DNA of 64,000 nt from Casuarius casuarius (lineage: Eukaryota > Chordata > Aves > Casuariiformes > Casuariidae), in assembly GCA_003342895.1 (NCBI GenBank), contig PTFA01000277.1, positions 1,111,288 to 1,175,287 on the forward strand, read 5' to 3'. This document shows positions 12,932-25,788 of this stretch, piece by piece. The notes below the pieces were generated by a model. It did not search any database and was not told the origin of the DNA. It was given only the letters and a program-made list of their open reading frames with translations. Positions within the stretch are counted from its first letter, which is position 1. The number at the start of each line of letters is the position of its first letter. The position numbers and the translations under genes were made by a program.

Positions 12932-15900
12932 GAACACAGTCTTGTGTGTTGTCTTTGGTATGGGTGGAACTGCAATGGCAACTGATCCTCACTTGCCCTA
13001 CTTGCCCCACTTCATGTACATGGTAGTTCATGGCAGTAGTTACAGAATAGGCACAGGCTGAACAAACAGTGCTAACCAAGTCCCTACTGTTAAACTTCTC
13101 TGCTGACCTTGGAGATAGATGACACATCCCTGAGAGTATACTTACAATTTCACATTCACTGAGGCGTGTTGTGATACAGCATTTTCATAAACCTAGACAG
13201 AATTAATAATTTTTACATGTACAAAATTCCAGGATGCTCATGTTAGACTCACTAAAACAGGATTATGTAATAGTGTGTCTTGTCTGTCTCAGTTATGGCT
13301 TTTGAATTTATTGTATAACATAAAGTGTAATTTAATACTGACATACTGAATTTGGCAGTCATCTACATTAACAAGCAACATGTACACTCTGAATTAATTT
13401 ATTGTTTAGCGCAGGAGAGGTTTCACGATGGTACTTCTAAAGATACAGCAAATCAGTTACCTTCACATCTTGCCCTTGTAATGTTGTAAAACATTCTCTG
13501 ACAGGCAAAGCAGATTTTAGGTCTGTGTAGGAAAGAAAATTCAGTAACAAAACTAATATGCAAGCTCTTGTGATAGACAATCCATAAACATACTCTCTTA
13601 AGTATATTTTACTGTATTACCTACTACCCTGTGAGTTCAATTTTACATGTACGTGTTTTTGTATTTGCTTGGAAAGATACAATATGCCCTTCAATACTGG
13701 TGTTATAGCCTGGAATCCTAGTGTACTGTGTACCTGTTCTCAATATAACTCCTAACATTACAGATATTTTCATTGTGTTCCAGGTTTATCTCAGTTCCTG
13801 CTCAGGTCTGATGTCCTTCCGTTTCATGACCAGTCTTACCTGTCTTATCCTTAATTCAGTGTTTTCTCCTTGTTATCTATCATCCTACCTGCTAATATTT
13901 TTTCCATTACAATGTCTTCATTTCCGTGAGTATCAAAAAATAGTTTGTAAAACACAAATACAGCTTTACTATTGCCAGTTGAGGAAAGGCGTTGAGGATG
14001 AATGTTCAGAAAGACAGAAGCATAGTAATTTCTTTTAGAAAAAAGAATCATTCATGTTTTCAAACANAAACTTTGCTTTCAAGGCCTGGCACCCTTTTGC
14101 TCTTGCCTACATCTCATTTGTGACCATGTCAACCCAACAGTTATTTACATCAGTCTTGAAGCGACCATTTTCTCCTCCTGCTTTGCTCTGGCCAAATCTT
14201 TGTTCTTTTTTGTGCGTTCACGTTATGCATGGGTAACTTGGAAATGCTAGTATGCCATGCGGTATTTACATCCCTCCTAACGATTTTTTTTTTCTGTCCC
14301 ACTTGGACAGAAATCCCCATCGAATTCCCCTCAGTTGAGTCATTACATCACATACAGCTGAGTGAAATAGCAAAGAAATGTTTGAGATCAGTTAAGTTCT
14401 CTTCTGTACTGAGCGTTCTGTGCCTCTTGGAACGGAAGTGTGTCAAGAAGCTCCATTTGTTTCGGTGTATGGCAACTATCTCAGTAAATCATAAAAAACA
14501 ACAAAACAAAAACAAAAACAAAAACCCTGAAGGTCCATCAAAGAGAAAACAGCAAAAGCAGCCTTACATTTCTGAAACACCTCTGTGGGTCTACTTGCAT
14601 TAGAAGAGACTGTTCAGTGTCGAAGGAAGACGGTCAACTTACTTCTGCTCATGTCCTTAGCAAAGAGACTACTGTGTACCTATTTGCTTAGCCACATAAT
14701 ACATGCTTCTTCAGCTACCAGATGTTTCCTTACCTTATTCTATCAAATACTGAAGAAGCACTATGAATGTTAAATATTGGCTATGTGCAGAATATAGCAA
14801 TTACTGTGGTGTATACTGATTTTTTAATAGTGCTACAAAGAAATAATCCTGTTTTATTGTATCTTTCTGCCCTTCAGTAATGGGATGACTTTGTGCATAT
14901 TTGGGGTTTTTTTTTTCGTTTGTTTGTCTCCCCCCCTTTTTTTGCTAGCAGGGTTATCTTCAAGCCAACTATCTGCTCATCTGAGAACTGGTGTCTGAGA
15001 CACCTTTTGACTTTCAGAGGTTGTGTGTCATGCATTTGTTCCACGTAGATTAGCAACATCTTCCTACCTATTCCCAAACTTTGTGTTCATTTTGTGCCAG
15101 AAATAAAAGCATTTTGCACGTATGTGGTTTTGGACAGGCAGTAACTATAACATGTATATATTTTAATCATTAAGATAAAAATGGAGAGACTGTGGATATG
15201 ATGTGGCAAAAAAAAATGGTAGTAACTTTACTGTGCATAGAAGAAAAAAGAGATATCCTAGCCTGTATGCCAACGAGGAGAATGGTGAAGCACTTTACAT
15301 TAGGAATTGGAAGTGATTTGAGAAAGAGGTATAAATATAGTCATTTAAATTTAGCTGACGATAAACCAGTTGCTGTACTGTGGTGTAGATGGGGAAATAT
15401 GGCAGAATTTCTTAACTTCTCAATGTAGCTTTGAATTTGTGAGCTGATGTTGAATTCTGAAAAGGGAAAGACTATGTTAGGAACAAGACTATGATAGTAG
15501 AATAAAGAATTCTATCATTAGGAGATAACAAAAATAGATGAAGGGGAGAGTATCTTGAGGCAAGAAGGTACTATGAAATAATACAACTGTGGGAGCAAAC
15601 CCAGTGGTGCAGAATCATGTTGTATATTGATACGGTAACGCTTTATGTATGTTTATGTGGATAAACATTTGCACATACTTATTTAGATAAACAACAACAA
15701 TAATGTCTAAAATAATACATACATTAATACAATAAATGTTACTATTAAATTACAAGAAATCTAAAGCATAGAAAAATAATATCCAATTTGTAATAATACA
15801 GCATATTGCATTAACATAATACGTAATAAGGTAATTCCAGTACCAGCTAAAAATACTACTTTTTCTATTCACATAATGAATTTGTTTAAACATGGGGATC

Positions 15901-16294
15901 TAAACACACAAATGTAGAATTAGTTAGTTTGGTTGTTGGGGCATTTGTTTGTCTAGAGAGATGCACCTCTTCATGGAACCTTTTGTCACAGTGACCTGAT
16001 AAGGTTTCACTAATAAGTAACAGCTTTTAACCCTATAAAATTTCCTTCATCGGGCAAATATTCACTACGTAGGTAAGGTGTTGTGGGATTTGATATTTTC
16101 TAATGCTTTGTAACNCACTGGTTTATTGCTGCTGTTTCTTATAGGATTGTCTTGCAGTACCTTTGAATTCTAGGAATCAGTAAATAGTTTTAAGATTTCA
16201 AGGACAATGCAGTGTGGCTGTCATACTACAAGGTTTATATTCAAGCCTGCAAAGAAAAAGAGTCTAAAATGAGTCTCATTGTGCAAAGGTGCCA

Positions 16295-16323
16295 TCTAAA
16301 AATAAACTTTGTTTTATTTGCAG
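16295..16323 (+). promoter_or_regulatory. CTNNA3: Likely branch region and 3' splice site of exon A
   Basis: A TCTAAA element near 16295-16300 offers a branch adenosine at about 16299, 24 nt upstream of the acceptor AG at 16322-16323. Between them is a short T-rich tract (TTTGTTTTATTTG) interrupted by A and G. The tract is weaker than that of exon B, so exon A could be the more weakly recognised of the two. Strength was judged by eye. Confidence 0.5.
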
Positions 16324-16524
16324 AAAGCCACATTCTCGAAGATGTAAACAAGTGTATCATTGCATTGAGAGAACAAAATGCTGACAATTTAGATCGTGCA
16401 GCAGGTGCGATCCGAGGGCGTGCTTCAAGAGTAGCTCATATTGTTTCGGGTGAGATGGACAACTATGAGCCAGGGACTTACACTGAGGGAGTGATGAAGA
16501 ATGTCCAATATCTGACGAAGACTG
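16324..16524 (+). CDS. CTNNA3: CTNNA3 (alpha-T-catenin) internal coding exon A, M-domain MIII part 1
   Basis: This is an internal exon of alpha-T-catenin, the actin-linking adherens-junction protein that binds beta-catenin or plakoglobin and is prominent in heart intercalated discs. The acceptor AG is at 16322-16323 behind a T-rich tract, and the donor GTAAGT starts at 16525. The exon is 201 nt, entered and left in phase 1, and encodes 66 whole codons from SHILEDVNKC to QYLTKT. Family hallmarks are LEDVNKC, DRAAGAIRGRA, and GEMDNYEPG followed by YTEGV. From family knowledge these fall in the MIII four-helix bundle, roughly residues 510-580. ILEDVNKCIIALR and AHIVSGEMDNYEP fit CTNNA3 better than CTNNA1 or CTNNA2, which have other residues there as I recall them. 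The open frame runs on past both splice sites (to TAA at 16539), so the splice signals and the match to exon B define the limits. There are no stops, frameshifts or Ns. The paralogue choice rests on recalled family sequence, not on a search. Confidence 0.94.
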
Positions 16525-17888
16525 GTAAGTCTGATTGGTAAACTATATTTTCAGTTTCTTTAGTGATATAAACTATTTTTTACACACCATATTTAAAATG
16601 AAGTTTCCTGTGATTCTCTCATCTAATACACTAATTTTGCATTGATGATTTAATATATATTCTCTTTTACGTTTCAACAAACTCTCTGATTAGGATGATA
16701 GCACGCAGTTCAAAACTAATTTTCAAAAATTTATTTAAATTTCTTTACATATGTAAGCATTTTTAAATTAGGAAAGGCCTTTACAAGAGTTTTTAAAGAA
16801 ACGAAAGTAACGGTGTTTGGAAGGCTTGTAATTGATGAGGGAGCAGCTTTAAGCTATGCTACTGGTCTCACCACATTTGTTTTAAGCAGATGAAAGGTAG
16901 AGTCACTGGTATCCCAGGTCTACTTTAAAAATGTGTGCAATACAAGTGAAACCAAAATGTGTTTTGTAGATAGGGGGAATTGTTCTTGGAGATGAGAAAG
17001 TTGAAAATCTAAATAAAATCGAGAAGCAAATTCATGATTTGTCTTTACTTACTGCTTTAACGGCTGTTGAGTGATGGTTAAATATTCTTAAGTGACCTCT
17101 GGCCTTTCATAATGAATACTTAACCAAAAATACAATTTGTGGGGCTTCCAGGACTTCCATGTTTTCAGTGGTTACAGGCCTAACATGTAATTGGGCAGTT
17201 ACAAAATTATCCATAACAAGTTTTCTGGAGAGTCTGTGCACCTCTAGAATAGGATTCAGCTTCTGGAACTCAGATGTCTAAATCCAAGTTCTGTCAGTCT
17301 AAGCAAGTTTCTAATACGTTAAATTTGACTGACATTCACCTTATTTTACCTCAAGACAAGACAGGAATTTTGTTTGATCTCTTTAATCAGTTCAAATAAG
17401 TACAAGAAGAACTGCCTGCATTTGAAACAAGAATGAACTGACATGCATGAAGTGGAAAAAGGGACAGAATATTGAGAAGAATTTGAAATAAACTTGCCTG
17501 TTCTTTTATCTCGTTTTCTGACATTTTGATGAGAAAATCTGAGAACTTTAGCATGTTCTTTTTTCATAACTTCTGAAAGGAAAGTTACATCAGGAATTAA
17601 CACTTGTTTCTGTTCTGCTGCATTGTTATGATAGTAATATGTAATACNCCTAAATTTATGTACCTACGAAAGACAAGAAGGCACAGAACTGCTTTTGGTT
17701 GGAATATTTGGTTGTGTCAAGGCACATCAGGCATGGTGTCAGCTGTTCAGTTTTCTTTGCAGTACTTCAAACATCAGAATCCAGTATCTTTAAATTATTT
17801 AATAAGATTGGAAAAAGAGAAACATGTACTTTTCATTGTTATCCTTATTTATATGATCTGCAGTGAATAGACATCAAGTCATGAGAGG

Positions 17889-17930
17889 TTTTTGTTTGTT
17901 TGTTTTTTGTTTTTGTTTTTGTTTTTTTTT
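17889..17930. repeat. (T)nG low-complexity tract
   Basis: TTTG and TTTTTG units degrading into a T9 run. Simple repeat with no other signal. Confidence 0.8.
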
Positions 17931-18537
17931 AAATTATTTCAACCAAAATGGAAAATGCTGCAGCTCTCAGGTTTAACCCAATACATACTATAACAGCTGG
18001 GCCTTCTAGGCAGGAGCCAGCTGATAGTANGATGAGGCTTCACTAAGAGAGAACTTTGTGTTTTTGCTGCCATCAGCTGCTAAGTTAGCTTGCATGAGTA
18101 ACCCAGGGCAGTGAAGTGCACCCTTTATGCCCTGTGAAAATGTAGCATGTTACTGAAAGCGGATNGTTGTTTCAGATTCAGTGTTTCAGAGGGGCCAACC
18201 TCTTCCGTGTTAAAAATAGTTTATGAATAGCTATGAATAATCAGACCCAAGGCTAAGTTGAATAGGAAGGTGTGTAAAACNAACAAAAATACTTGTATTA
18301 TATATTCCATGACATTATATATTCTGTTTCCATTATAAGCCAAAGAAACAAGGTTTTACATCCTGGAAAGTATACAGATGGCTGCTGTAAGAGTGGATAT
18401 GTTCAGTAAGTAGCTCTGTTTAAACCTACCGATTAGTTGAAACCTCTTCCATAAAGTCCATTGTATCCTGATAAAATACCAATCATAGATCTCTTCCTGC
18501 TGAAGGCCAGACAGGATTGTTCATGTTCAGTCATGTT

Positions 18538-18548
18538 CCCCCCCCCCC
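18538..18548. repeat. Poly(C) run, 11 nt
   Basis: An uninterrupted C11. Its length may be affected by sequencing error. Confidence 0.85.
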
Positions 18549-19303
18549 AGTGAACTGATGGTCATGTGTTCTACCAAAGCATACGCTTTCTATGCAGATT
18601 TGGCTAGCTTCTCGTGTTGTTGAGTTGCAAAGACTGAAACAGTGATAAATGTCTTTTAACTCCTTCTTATATACATTCTGAATATTCCAAGAGATATAAA
18701 AACAGCCTGTGGCAAGTGCCAGTGCTGTTTCACAACCACATCATTCCATCACTAATGCTAGTTATATATTCTTAAAAAAGGTTGCTTTTCTCATTGTAGA
18801 TCTGTAGTTCCTGTTCACTTGAATATGTGGCTTTCTCATAAGGGAATGCATAGAGCTGTACTGAAGCCTCCTCTTTGGTGGTTGTGTAAGATCAGAAAAG
18901 AGGTATATGTGAAAATACCAGAATTTGTCTAATGCAGGCATTTATCCCAGGCATTTTCTAAGTTCTACAGTTTTCTCTTCCTTGCAGGAGCTGGAGTAAA
19001 TATGGTTGAAAATCTGTAGCTTTGAGTACTTTCTGCTTGGGCCACTAAGCAAGAAGAGAGGATAAATTATGGGACTGGAAAATGGAGAAGTTATTTGTTA
19101 AAAAGGAGAAAAAAGCTATTTCAATAGATAATGTTCATGCAGAAAGGCCAAGCAAAATAGGATGATTTTTAGGTATCACGTCTAGAGCAAGAATACTGTC
19201 TGTTCAGTTTCTCTGGCAGTACATGCCTGGTGGTCCTGGGTTTACTAGTTCATAGCTTTTTCATAAAAAAAACACTTGTATTGAAATAATCTGTCCTGTT
19301 TCT

Positions 19304-19341
19304 TTTTTTTTGGGGGGGGGGGGTGGCGGCAGGCTGGGGGG
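19304..19341 (+). repeat. T8-G12 run with a further G6: quadruplex-prone tract
   Basis: Eight Ts run straight into twelve Gs (19312-19323), followed by TGGCGGCAGGCT and a G6 at 19336-19341. Four or more G-tracts lie within 30 nt on the sense strand of the CTNNA3 transcript. Confidence 0.8.
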
Positions 19342-22300
19342 AAAGCAGGTGTCTCAAATANGGTTCATTTTGCTTTTCTAGCCAAGACAGCTCTAAGAAT
19401 GGGGCTAAAGAAAGACCTTACCCATGCAAAATTCTATTGATGAAATTCTGGGGCAGGCTTTGGAAGGACTTTGAAACTGAGAAACAGAATAAGGGAGAGG
19501 AAATGAGTAGGAAAGAAACCATCTGAAGTTTTGGGTGGAACTGAGACTGACTAGTTAATGACAGGAGGAGTATGTAGTTGGTGAAGATAGAATTATGGAA
19601 TAATAGTGTACCTGGAAACTGCGGAAGAATAAAAATGCAAATGAAAGAGAGGAGCCAGAAATGTGACAGATGCAAGGTGGAGGTAACAGGGCAGAGGAAT
19701 TGTGGATAAAGAGGAACAGATAAATTACTGTCTATTAAAAAAGAGGTTAAATTGTAGGTTGTATTTTGGGGTAATGTAATAGAGAAAAGAGAAATAAATC
19801 TCTCTGTTACAGTATACTCAGGAAAAGAGCATGAGATCACTGGATCTGTCTCTTTTGTTAGAAAATCTCACAAGTATTTGTGGCAGTAAGGTGACCTGTT
19901 TATGAATAATACTGTAACACAATACATTGTTGTACAGTGAGTATTACAAACTGCTGCTTCGTTTCTTAACTCAAGTTGGACAGTCCTGTTCAGACACGAA
20001 TTGTTGCTGACAGCCAAATGGATGTTACAGTACCAAACAACAGTGTCTGTTTTCTCAGGTTTTAATTATCCCTCTCCTCCTCCTCCCCATTTTGCTCCTT
20101 CCCTCTCCTCCAACGACAAATAGAACCCCAAGCAACAGAACCCTGTTAGAGCACCATTTAGATGATGAATTAAAGCTTGTAGAAGTTAGGTAATGCCAGA
20201 ACTAAATCTGTTCTTGTAGCATTCACCTTACTCTGTGTATGTGTGCATTATGTTGCTGTGAGTATGTGATCATATGCAGTTGTGTTGCAGAAGAGCTGCT
20301 TAATTCAGTGTAATGGATGCACCTGCTTTAGACACATGTCAGGGTCACATATTAAGTAGGCTGTTGTCCATAGGACCAATTTGGAAAGTAATGAGGCAGA
20401 AGATTGGGGGAAAAGAAAGGATGATCTGATAGCTAGGATAGTTCATTTAGACTGCTGCTGTCTGTAGAGAGTTCTTATGTGATACTGTGCAAGTTCATTA
20501 GGCANCAGCTAAATATGGGATGCAGGAGTGATTCCCAGCTTCCTGCTCCGAGGGAGCACAGTGACTGCCTCCTAATTCCACGTCACAATGAGATTGGGTC
20601 ATGCCCTGTCCCCTTCTGTTCTCTGTGCTCAGTGGGAAGATCATGCAGGTGTGTGGGCCGGAAAGAGAGATGAAAAACACTCCACCTTACTCCCTGTTCT
20701 AGATGATTAGGAAATCGGCACCAAGAGTTATGCCCTGGTATGCCCCAGAATCTTGTCTGAAACCTTTCATGACCATTNTAGAAAAGAACGTTTAACCATA
20801 TGATTAATATACTTTATGCAGGCAGTTTTTTAAACCAGCTTTTCTTTTCTTGATTTTGCAAGTGTAAAGGTGGTAGAGGTTCGGGCTGTGTTCTTTTATG
20901 GTTAAGACTAAAAATGTTAGTACTGTCACCTATCTGGCATTCCTAATGCCTGGCACTATTGATTAGACTAAAATAGGCAGATCCTTGCATTTTTATAAAG
21001 CTTTGTATACTGTTGCATGAAAGCAAAATCTTTAGAAACACTGAATTTAAGACTTTAAGATATTTCCACTTCAGAAGTGAAAGAATAAGCTTGTACTATG
21101 AAGTATCTTTACATATTCAAAATTCTGTTATTTTATTGCCTGTCAGAATCTGCAGCAGTTAANTTTAAATGAACAATTTATATTATAACATATATCTGCT
21201 GAATGCCTTTTATTCCGGTAGTGCTAAGGGACTTGCATCAGCCCATTGTCTAGGGCCTTTTACAACTAGAATTTACAATGTGCCTTGTAATTCACTTAGG
21301 GAAGTGCTTTGCTTTAAGCTTAGAAATAGTAATGTATTTGGATTTGGAATGAAAAACAAATCTAACTGTTCTCAAATTGTAGGTCAGCTGTAGACATTGT
21401 TCTGAAATAGCTATTAGTGTGACACAAAATATTGATCTTACTCTGTTTGAAGTATGACTGAACATGAATTAGACAAGGTTTTAACCTCCAAGATGGAGTG
21501 GTAAAATCAAACGTAAAGCTGAACATTGATTTGAAAATTTCTCCCAGCCTGAAAAAATGTTTGTAAACCTTTTTCCACATCTATGAACTCCAGGTAATTT
21601 CAGAGTACAGGTAGGGCATTCAGTCAGANTTTTTAAAAAGTACCTGCATGCTGAAATTGTGCAAGTCTCATTGAAAGTCACTGAAACTTGTATTCCTGTG
21701 GTATTTGAGCCCATAAACTATGAAGTGGTAATTCAGTTGATTGGAACACTCTAGGCCCAGCTATTATTTCTCATTTTTGATGCGTTATGGGAGCTACCAT
21801 TCCAGAGAAAATGATGAGCTTTTTTTGGTTAGGGCATTAAATAGAGGGAGAAGTTTGAAGAATCTTGGTGCACTTGATTCTCACTGTATACCTGCAGGTT
21901 CGGTCCACCTCTTCTTGCAGGCTTTCCCCTGTATTCATGGGAACCTCCTTCTCAACATGCTGAAACCAGTTCCATCTATCCCTATGCCTTTAAGCCTAAT
22001 TGCTTGGTTTGATGCCAGTTTAAAAAGCTATGCCTTGTGGGCCAGTATAACAGTGATAACGTTCAGATTTGTTTTTATTTATCATATCAGTATGAATGAA
22101 CATCTTAGCTGTAGTTGGGAAATAATCATTCATTTGTCAAAGATGTGGCTACTTTCCTAAGGATATATTTTTACTGCTCAAAGCAACACAAGTAATGGCC
22201 TTGTCCAAGTTTCTAGCAGAGTCAAGCAGGGAGGCCTACCGTGTTCTTGTTCCTGTTGACACACACCTCCTCATATGCCCTTCTAAATTTTATCCTTCTA

Positions 22301-24770
22301 GTAAGAGAAGAGCAGAAAGACCATAGTTACTGTTCACAAGTTCTGGCTGGTGTGGCCTTTTTTTTTTTTTTCAGTAATTGAGTGTGTCAGAAGTAGCCCC
22401 CTCTTCTGATTTAGTTATATTTTTGGCTCAAGGGCCCATTATGTTTAATACTCAAGAGAGCATCACTCACTGCTTAATGCTTCTGAGCAGCTGAATTCAT
22501 TCTTGTCATGTTTGGTAAAATACAGTCTCTGCTATGAAACTGCATTTATGAAACTGTTATTCTTGCCTTTGCAAAAGATATGCTCTGTGCAGTGTCTCAG
22601 AAGGAATTCTCTGAAACCAAAATAGAAATGAATATCAGATTTTTGGGGAAAGGGTTTTGCTTTTAAATTCCTGTGTTTCATCTTTNATGAATTACATGAA
22701 GTGCAACGTGGCATGCAAATGAAAAACAATAGCATGCTTCATTTTCTCCTTTAGATATAAAATAAAAACAAACACTCCAATCTCTATTAGAAACTGCAAA
22801 CAAAAGTGGATGAATAACATATTAAGAATGATGATACAAACAGCATTCATGATAGGGCACAAAGTAAAGGTAAAATGCAAATTTGTGGCCTAGAATTGCT
22901 GCCATTAAAGTAAATGGAAATTCAGCCTTTTCTACTATGAGAACTATCAAACTAATACCACAGGATGGTATTTTTAAAAAGACATTAATATTGGCTAATA
23001 AAATACAAATAAAAATGCAGTAAGATACATTGTATCATTTAGGTTTTGGGAGGGGAACAGAATTTCAGTATTTTCCTTCAGAGAAGAAAATGATTTGGAG
23101 AATTTTTTCCTCATAGTTTGTTGTTGAATTGGATCATTTGTTTCCCCTCAAAAAGTCTTTTTAGTGAAATATTACTTGTATAAAAGTGAAAGAAATGTCT
23201 CAGTCACATGTCCTGACGTTGTTTACTTGAATGCTCTTTTCCATTTTTGAGGTCGTTTTATAACTGAAGCTGTGATTCAAGAAATGCTTAAATATATCTG
23301 TTTAAAATCATTCCTGTGTAGCATAACAAACANGCTTAGATTCAAGCAGTCACTTGGTGCTTGTTCTGGTTCATAGGGTGTCGCGCAGAATTGGGATCAG
23401 AATGCACAAGTAATCAACTTAGTGTTGTGCTCCTTGAATGCAGCAATTAATAAATGCCAACCTGAGATAAACGGGTTTAGAACAAAATCGTGATGCTACT
23501 GAGGTCATTAGAAGTATCAAATAGTTATGTGGAGATCAGTAAGCAAAGTTTAGACAAGGTTGATGCACACATCACAGACAGGTTCCCCCCCTCCAAATGA
23601 TGCGATTTAATTTACACTATGACGGCAGATCTGTGGCAAAATGTAGAAGTGAGCATTCTTTGCCTTTGCATCAGTGACAAGACTCCCATGTAATAAGCAC
23701 TGTTCAATACAAAATGAAAAGTCCTACTCCAGGTACCTCAGAGTAGATGTTCCTCTACTTTGCAAGTGTTCCTTCCTGTTCAAGTCTTTGTGGTTCTTCC
23801 AGTCATTAACAGCTCTTTCTGGACCATTTCAATCTGTGCTGTCTTACCCTTTTTTTCTGAAAGATAGAACTAAAGGTAAACTATTTCTGAAGATGTACTG
23901 ATTAGTACTTTTATGTTGGGTGACAAATGTGATATCCCATTCTGATTTCTGCTCTGGCTTAGGCAGCTCCAGCAAAATTTCTGGAGACCTTGGAGAGAGT
24001 GCCTAGTACAAGAACAACACATAGAAAACAAAAGAACTAACCCTGCACTGATTTCTTGTTGACTCCAGCTAACAGCCTGATTCCTTTCCCATCTTAAGGT
24101 TTGAGAGGCAGCTATATTTCTTACTATTTGTTTGTTAAACTTAACTAAACTAAAATCTATCCTGTGCTGTTTGATTTTCCCCATGTGTCTAAATCTTTCT
24201 GGAGCCTGTTGCAGTCCTAAAGAGATACAATTATTCAGCGTGTCAGGAAGCAGTACCAGTGCTAGCTTTACGTCCCTCTGAAAGTGTGCATATTAGCTAC
24301 AGTATTAATTTAAAACTCCAGGCATCTCCATCTATTAGCAGAGGAACTATTCATGTCCGTAGATCTGTGCTGAGGGCATTGAGGGGATGAAGGCTGCTAT
24401 CTCCTTATCATGCTGCAATAACTCTTCAATGTATATGAGTGTGAAAGTTCCTATGAATAATGCTGTTCACCCCTAATGAGCTGATGAGACATCACATGAT
24501 TAAATCCTCACTGCTCAGAGGACCTGCCTTTCAGTATGGATTTCTTTACCATTAATCCATGGCAAGCCTTTGCCCCTTGCCCTGTGCCCCTTGCCCCTAT
24601 TTATTTCCTCTGTAGTTTCTTTTATCTACCATTCCCCTTCTATTAGCATTTTCAAAGAACTGCAGCAGATTAGAGAGACCACTTTACACCAAATAAGGCA
24701 TTCAGACATGATAGTGTTAGAAGTGTCCAGATGTTCAAATGTGTCTTCAGTGAGGTTCTCTTGCTCTTCT

Positions 24771-24818
24771 CCCCCCCAACCTCCTCCTCCTTTTTTTTTT
24801 TTTTTCCTTTTTTTTTTG
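24771..24818. repeat. Polypyrimidine tract C7 / (CCT)4 / T-rich
   Basis: A nearly pure pyrimidine stretch: C7, AA, then CCTCCTCCTCC and runs of 15 and 10 Ts separated by CC. Simple sequence. Confidence 0.8.
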
Positions 24819-25747
24819 GCGACCAGACAAGGTAAAAATGCTCATGTATGTTTGTCCATATATGTTTTTTTAGATTTTTGTATGTGTTTTCATTTTAGTT
24901 TTTTAGACAGTACTTTAGTGATGTAATTTTCAGGAATAGTAGCTGTGTTTAGATACTTGTGCTGTGGTTTGGTTAGAAGGCAGAGACTTTTATTGTGAAG
25001 TGATGTGTATGCTTATGATAAGAATATTTATAAAGACCTTACAGGCAAACATGTTCATATCTAAAATGAGCATTTACTTTGCAATTTAAATACAATAGTA
25101 TAACCCATATATCTACCATTCAGAAATCATCTTTGCACAGCAATTCAGTTTCTTTTACAAAGTCCCTTTCCCAGGATGAATTAGCATGTGCCCATTCACT
25201 TCAGTGAAGTCTGAGATTTGCATTACCTGAAGACCCATCCTGCTGGATGTTTTCCACTTAAACTCTGTGTACTTTTCAAGACTGTATTTGTAAAAAACAA
25301 TTGTCAATTAAAAAAAAAGCCTGCATTTCTACAGATAAGTCAGTATCTTCTTCAGCATAAGCTGCTGTTTGGGAAGATTATAGGATGAGAATCTGATTTT
25401 TGCATTTAAAAATGCAGTTGGTTTTCTTTGACTTTCCACTAAGCAAAGCTCAGAGAGACCTAGTGCAAGATACTTAGTGTTTGTGCATTGATTTTGTTGT
25501 TGTTCTAGATAGTTTTCCACAGCACTTTTGCATGCTTAAATTCAATTAACCATCTTTCTTATCCCCCAAATGAAAACAGTACCTTGCCATATCCCATCTA
25601 CTGTGACAGTTTTTAATTAGAAAAGAAATCAAATACTCTGTATTAAGAAACAGATAGTGCTGTCAATCCTGACATAAAATTGGAGAAAAATCTGTGAAAG
25701 TAGCCTGATATCACCCTGCTGTGGGTTGATAACAGAATCAAGTCCCA

Positions 25748-25788
25748 GTTAGTTAAAGAGTTAAAGGTTAAAGGTTAGTTAAAGAGTT
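25748..25788. repeat. 15-bp direct duplication, 26-bp period
   Basis: GTTAGTTAAAGAGTT occurs at 25748-25762 and again at 25774-25788, separated by a TTAAAGG-type partial copy. It looks like a slippage-type tandem duplication. Confidence 0.85.

Larger units (their letters stand above)
1..16323 (+). other. CTNNA3: CTNNA3 intron, 3' part, upstream of exon A
   Basis: No exon of CTNNA3 or another gene was recognised here. Apart from the repeats listed separately (probable LTR at 4978, CR1 relic at 7778, simple repeats at 1094, 1935, 3274, 4670 and 12891), the tract is unremarkable AT-rich intron. All open frames are short, and none carries a recognisable domain. The stretch around 15600-15830 is especially A/T-rich. 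The preceding CTNNA3 exon must end in phase 1 and lies outside the window. Confidence 0.85.

Noticed and set aside
12732..13127. 131-codon open frame, minus strand, with a Lys/Glu-rich centre
   Set aside because: The Lys-rich part is the T-rich simple repeat at 12891-12931 read in antisense.
15192..15428. 78-codon frame with a mixed, coding-like composition
   Set aside because: No homology recognised, no splice signals at its borders, and many frames of this length are expected.
19418..19840. Longest open frame in the window, 140 codons, minus strand
   Set aside because: It arises from purine bias of the + strand, is rich in Ser/Leu/Phe without a domain, and lacks splice or promoter context.
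21741..22160. 139-codon open frame, + strand
   Set aside because: No recognisable motif or family, no splice signals at its ends, and length within chance expectation for 64 kb.
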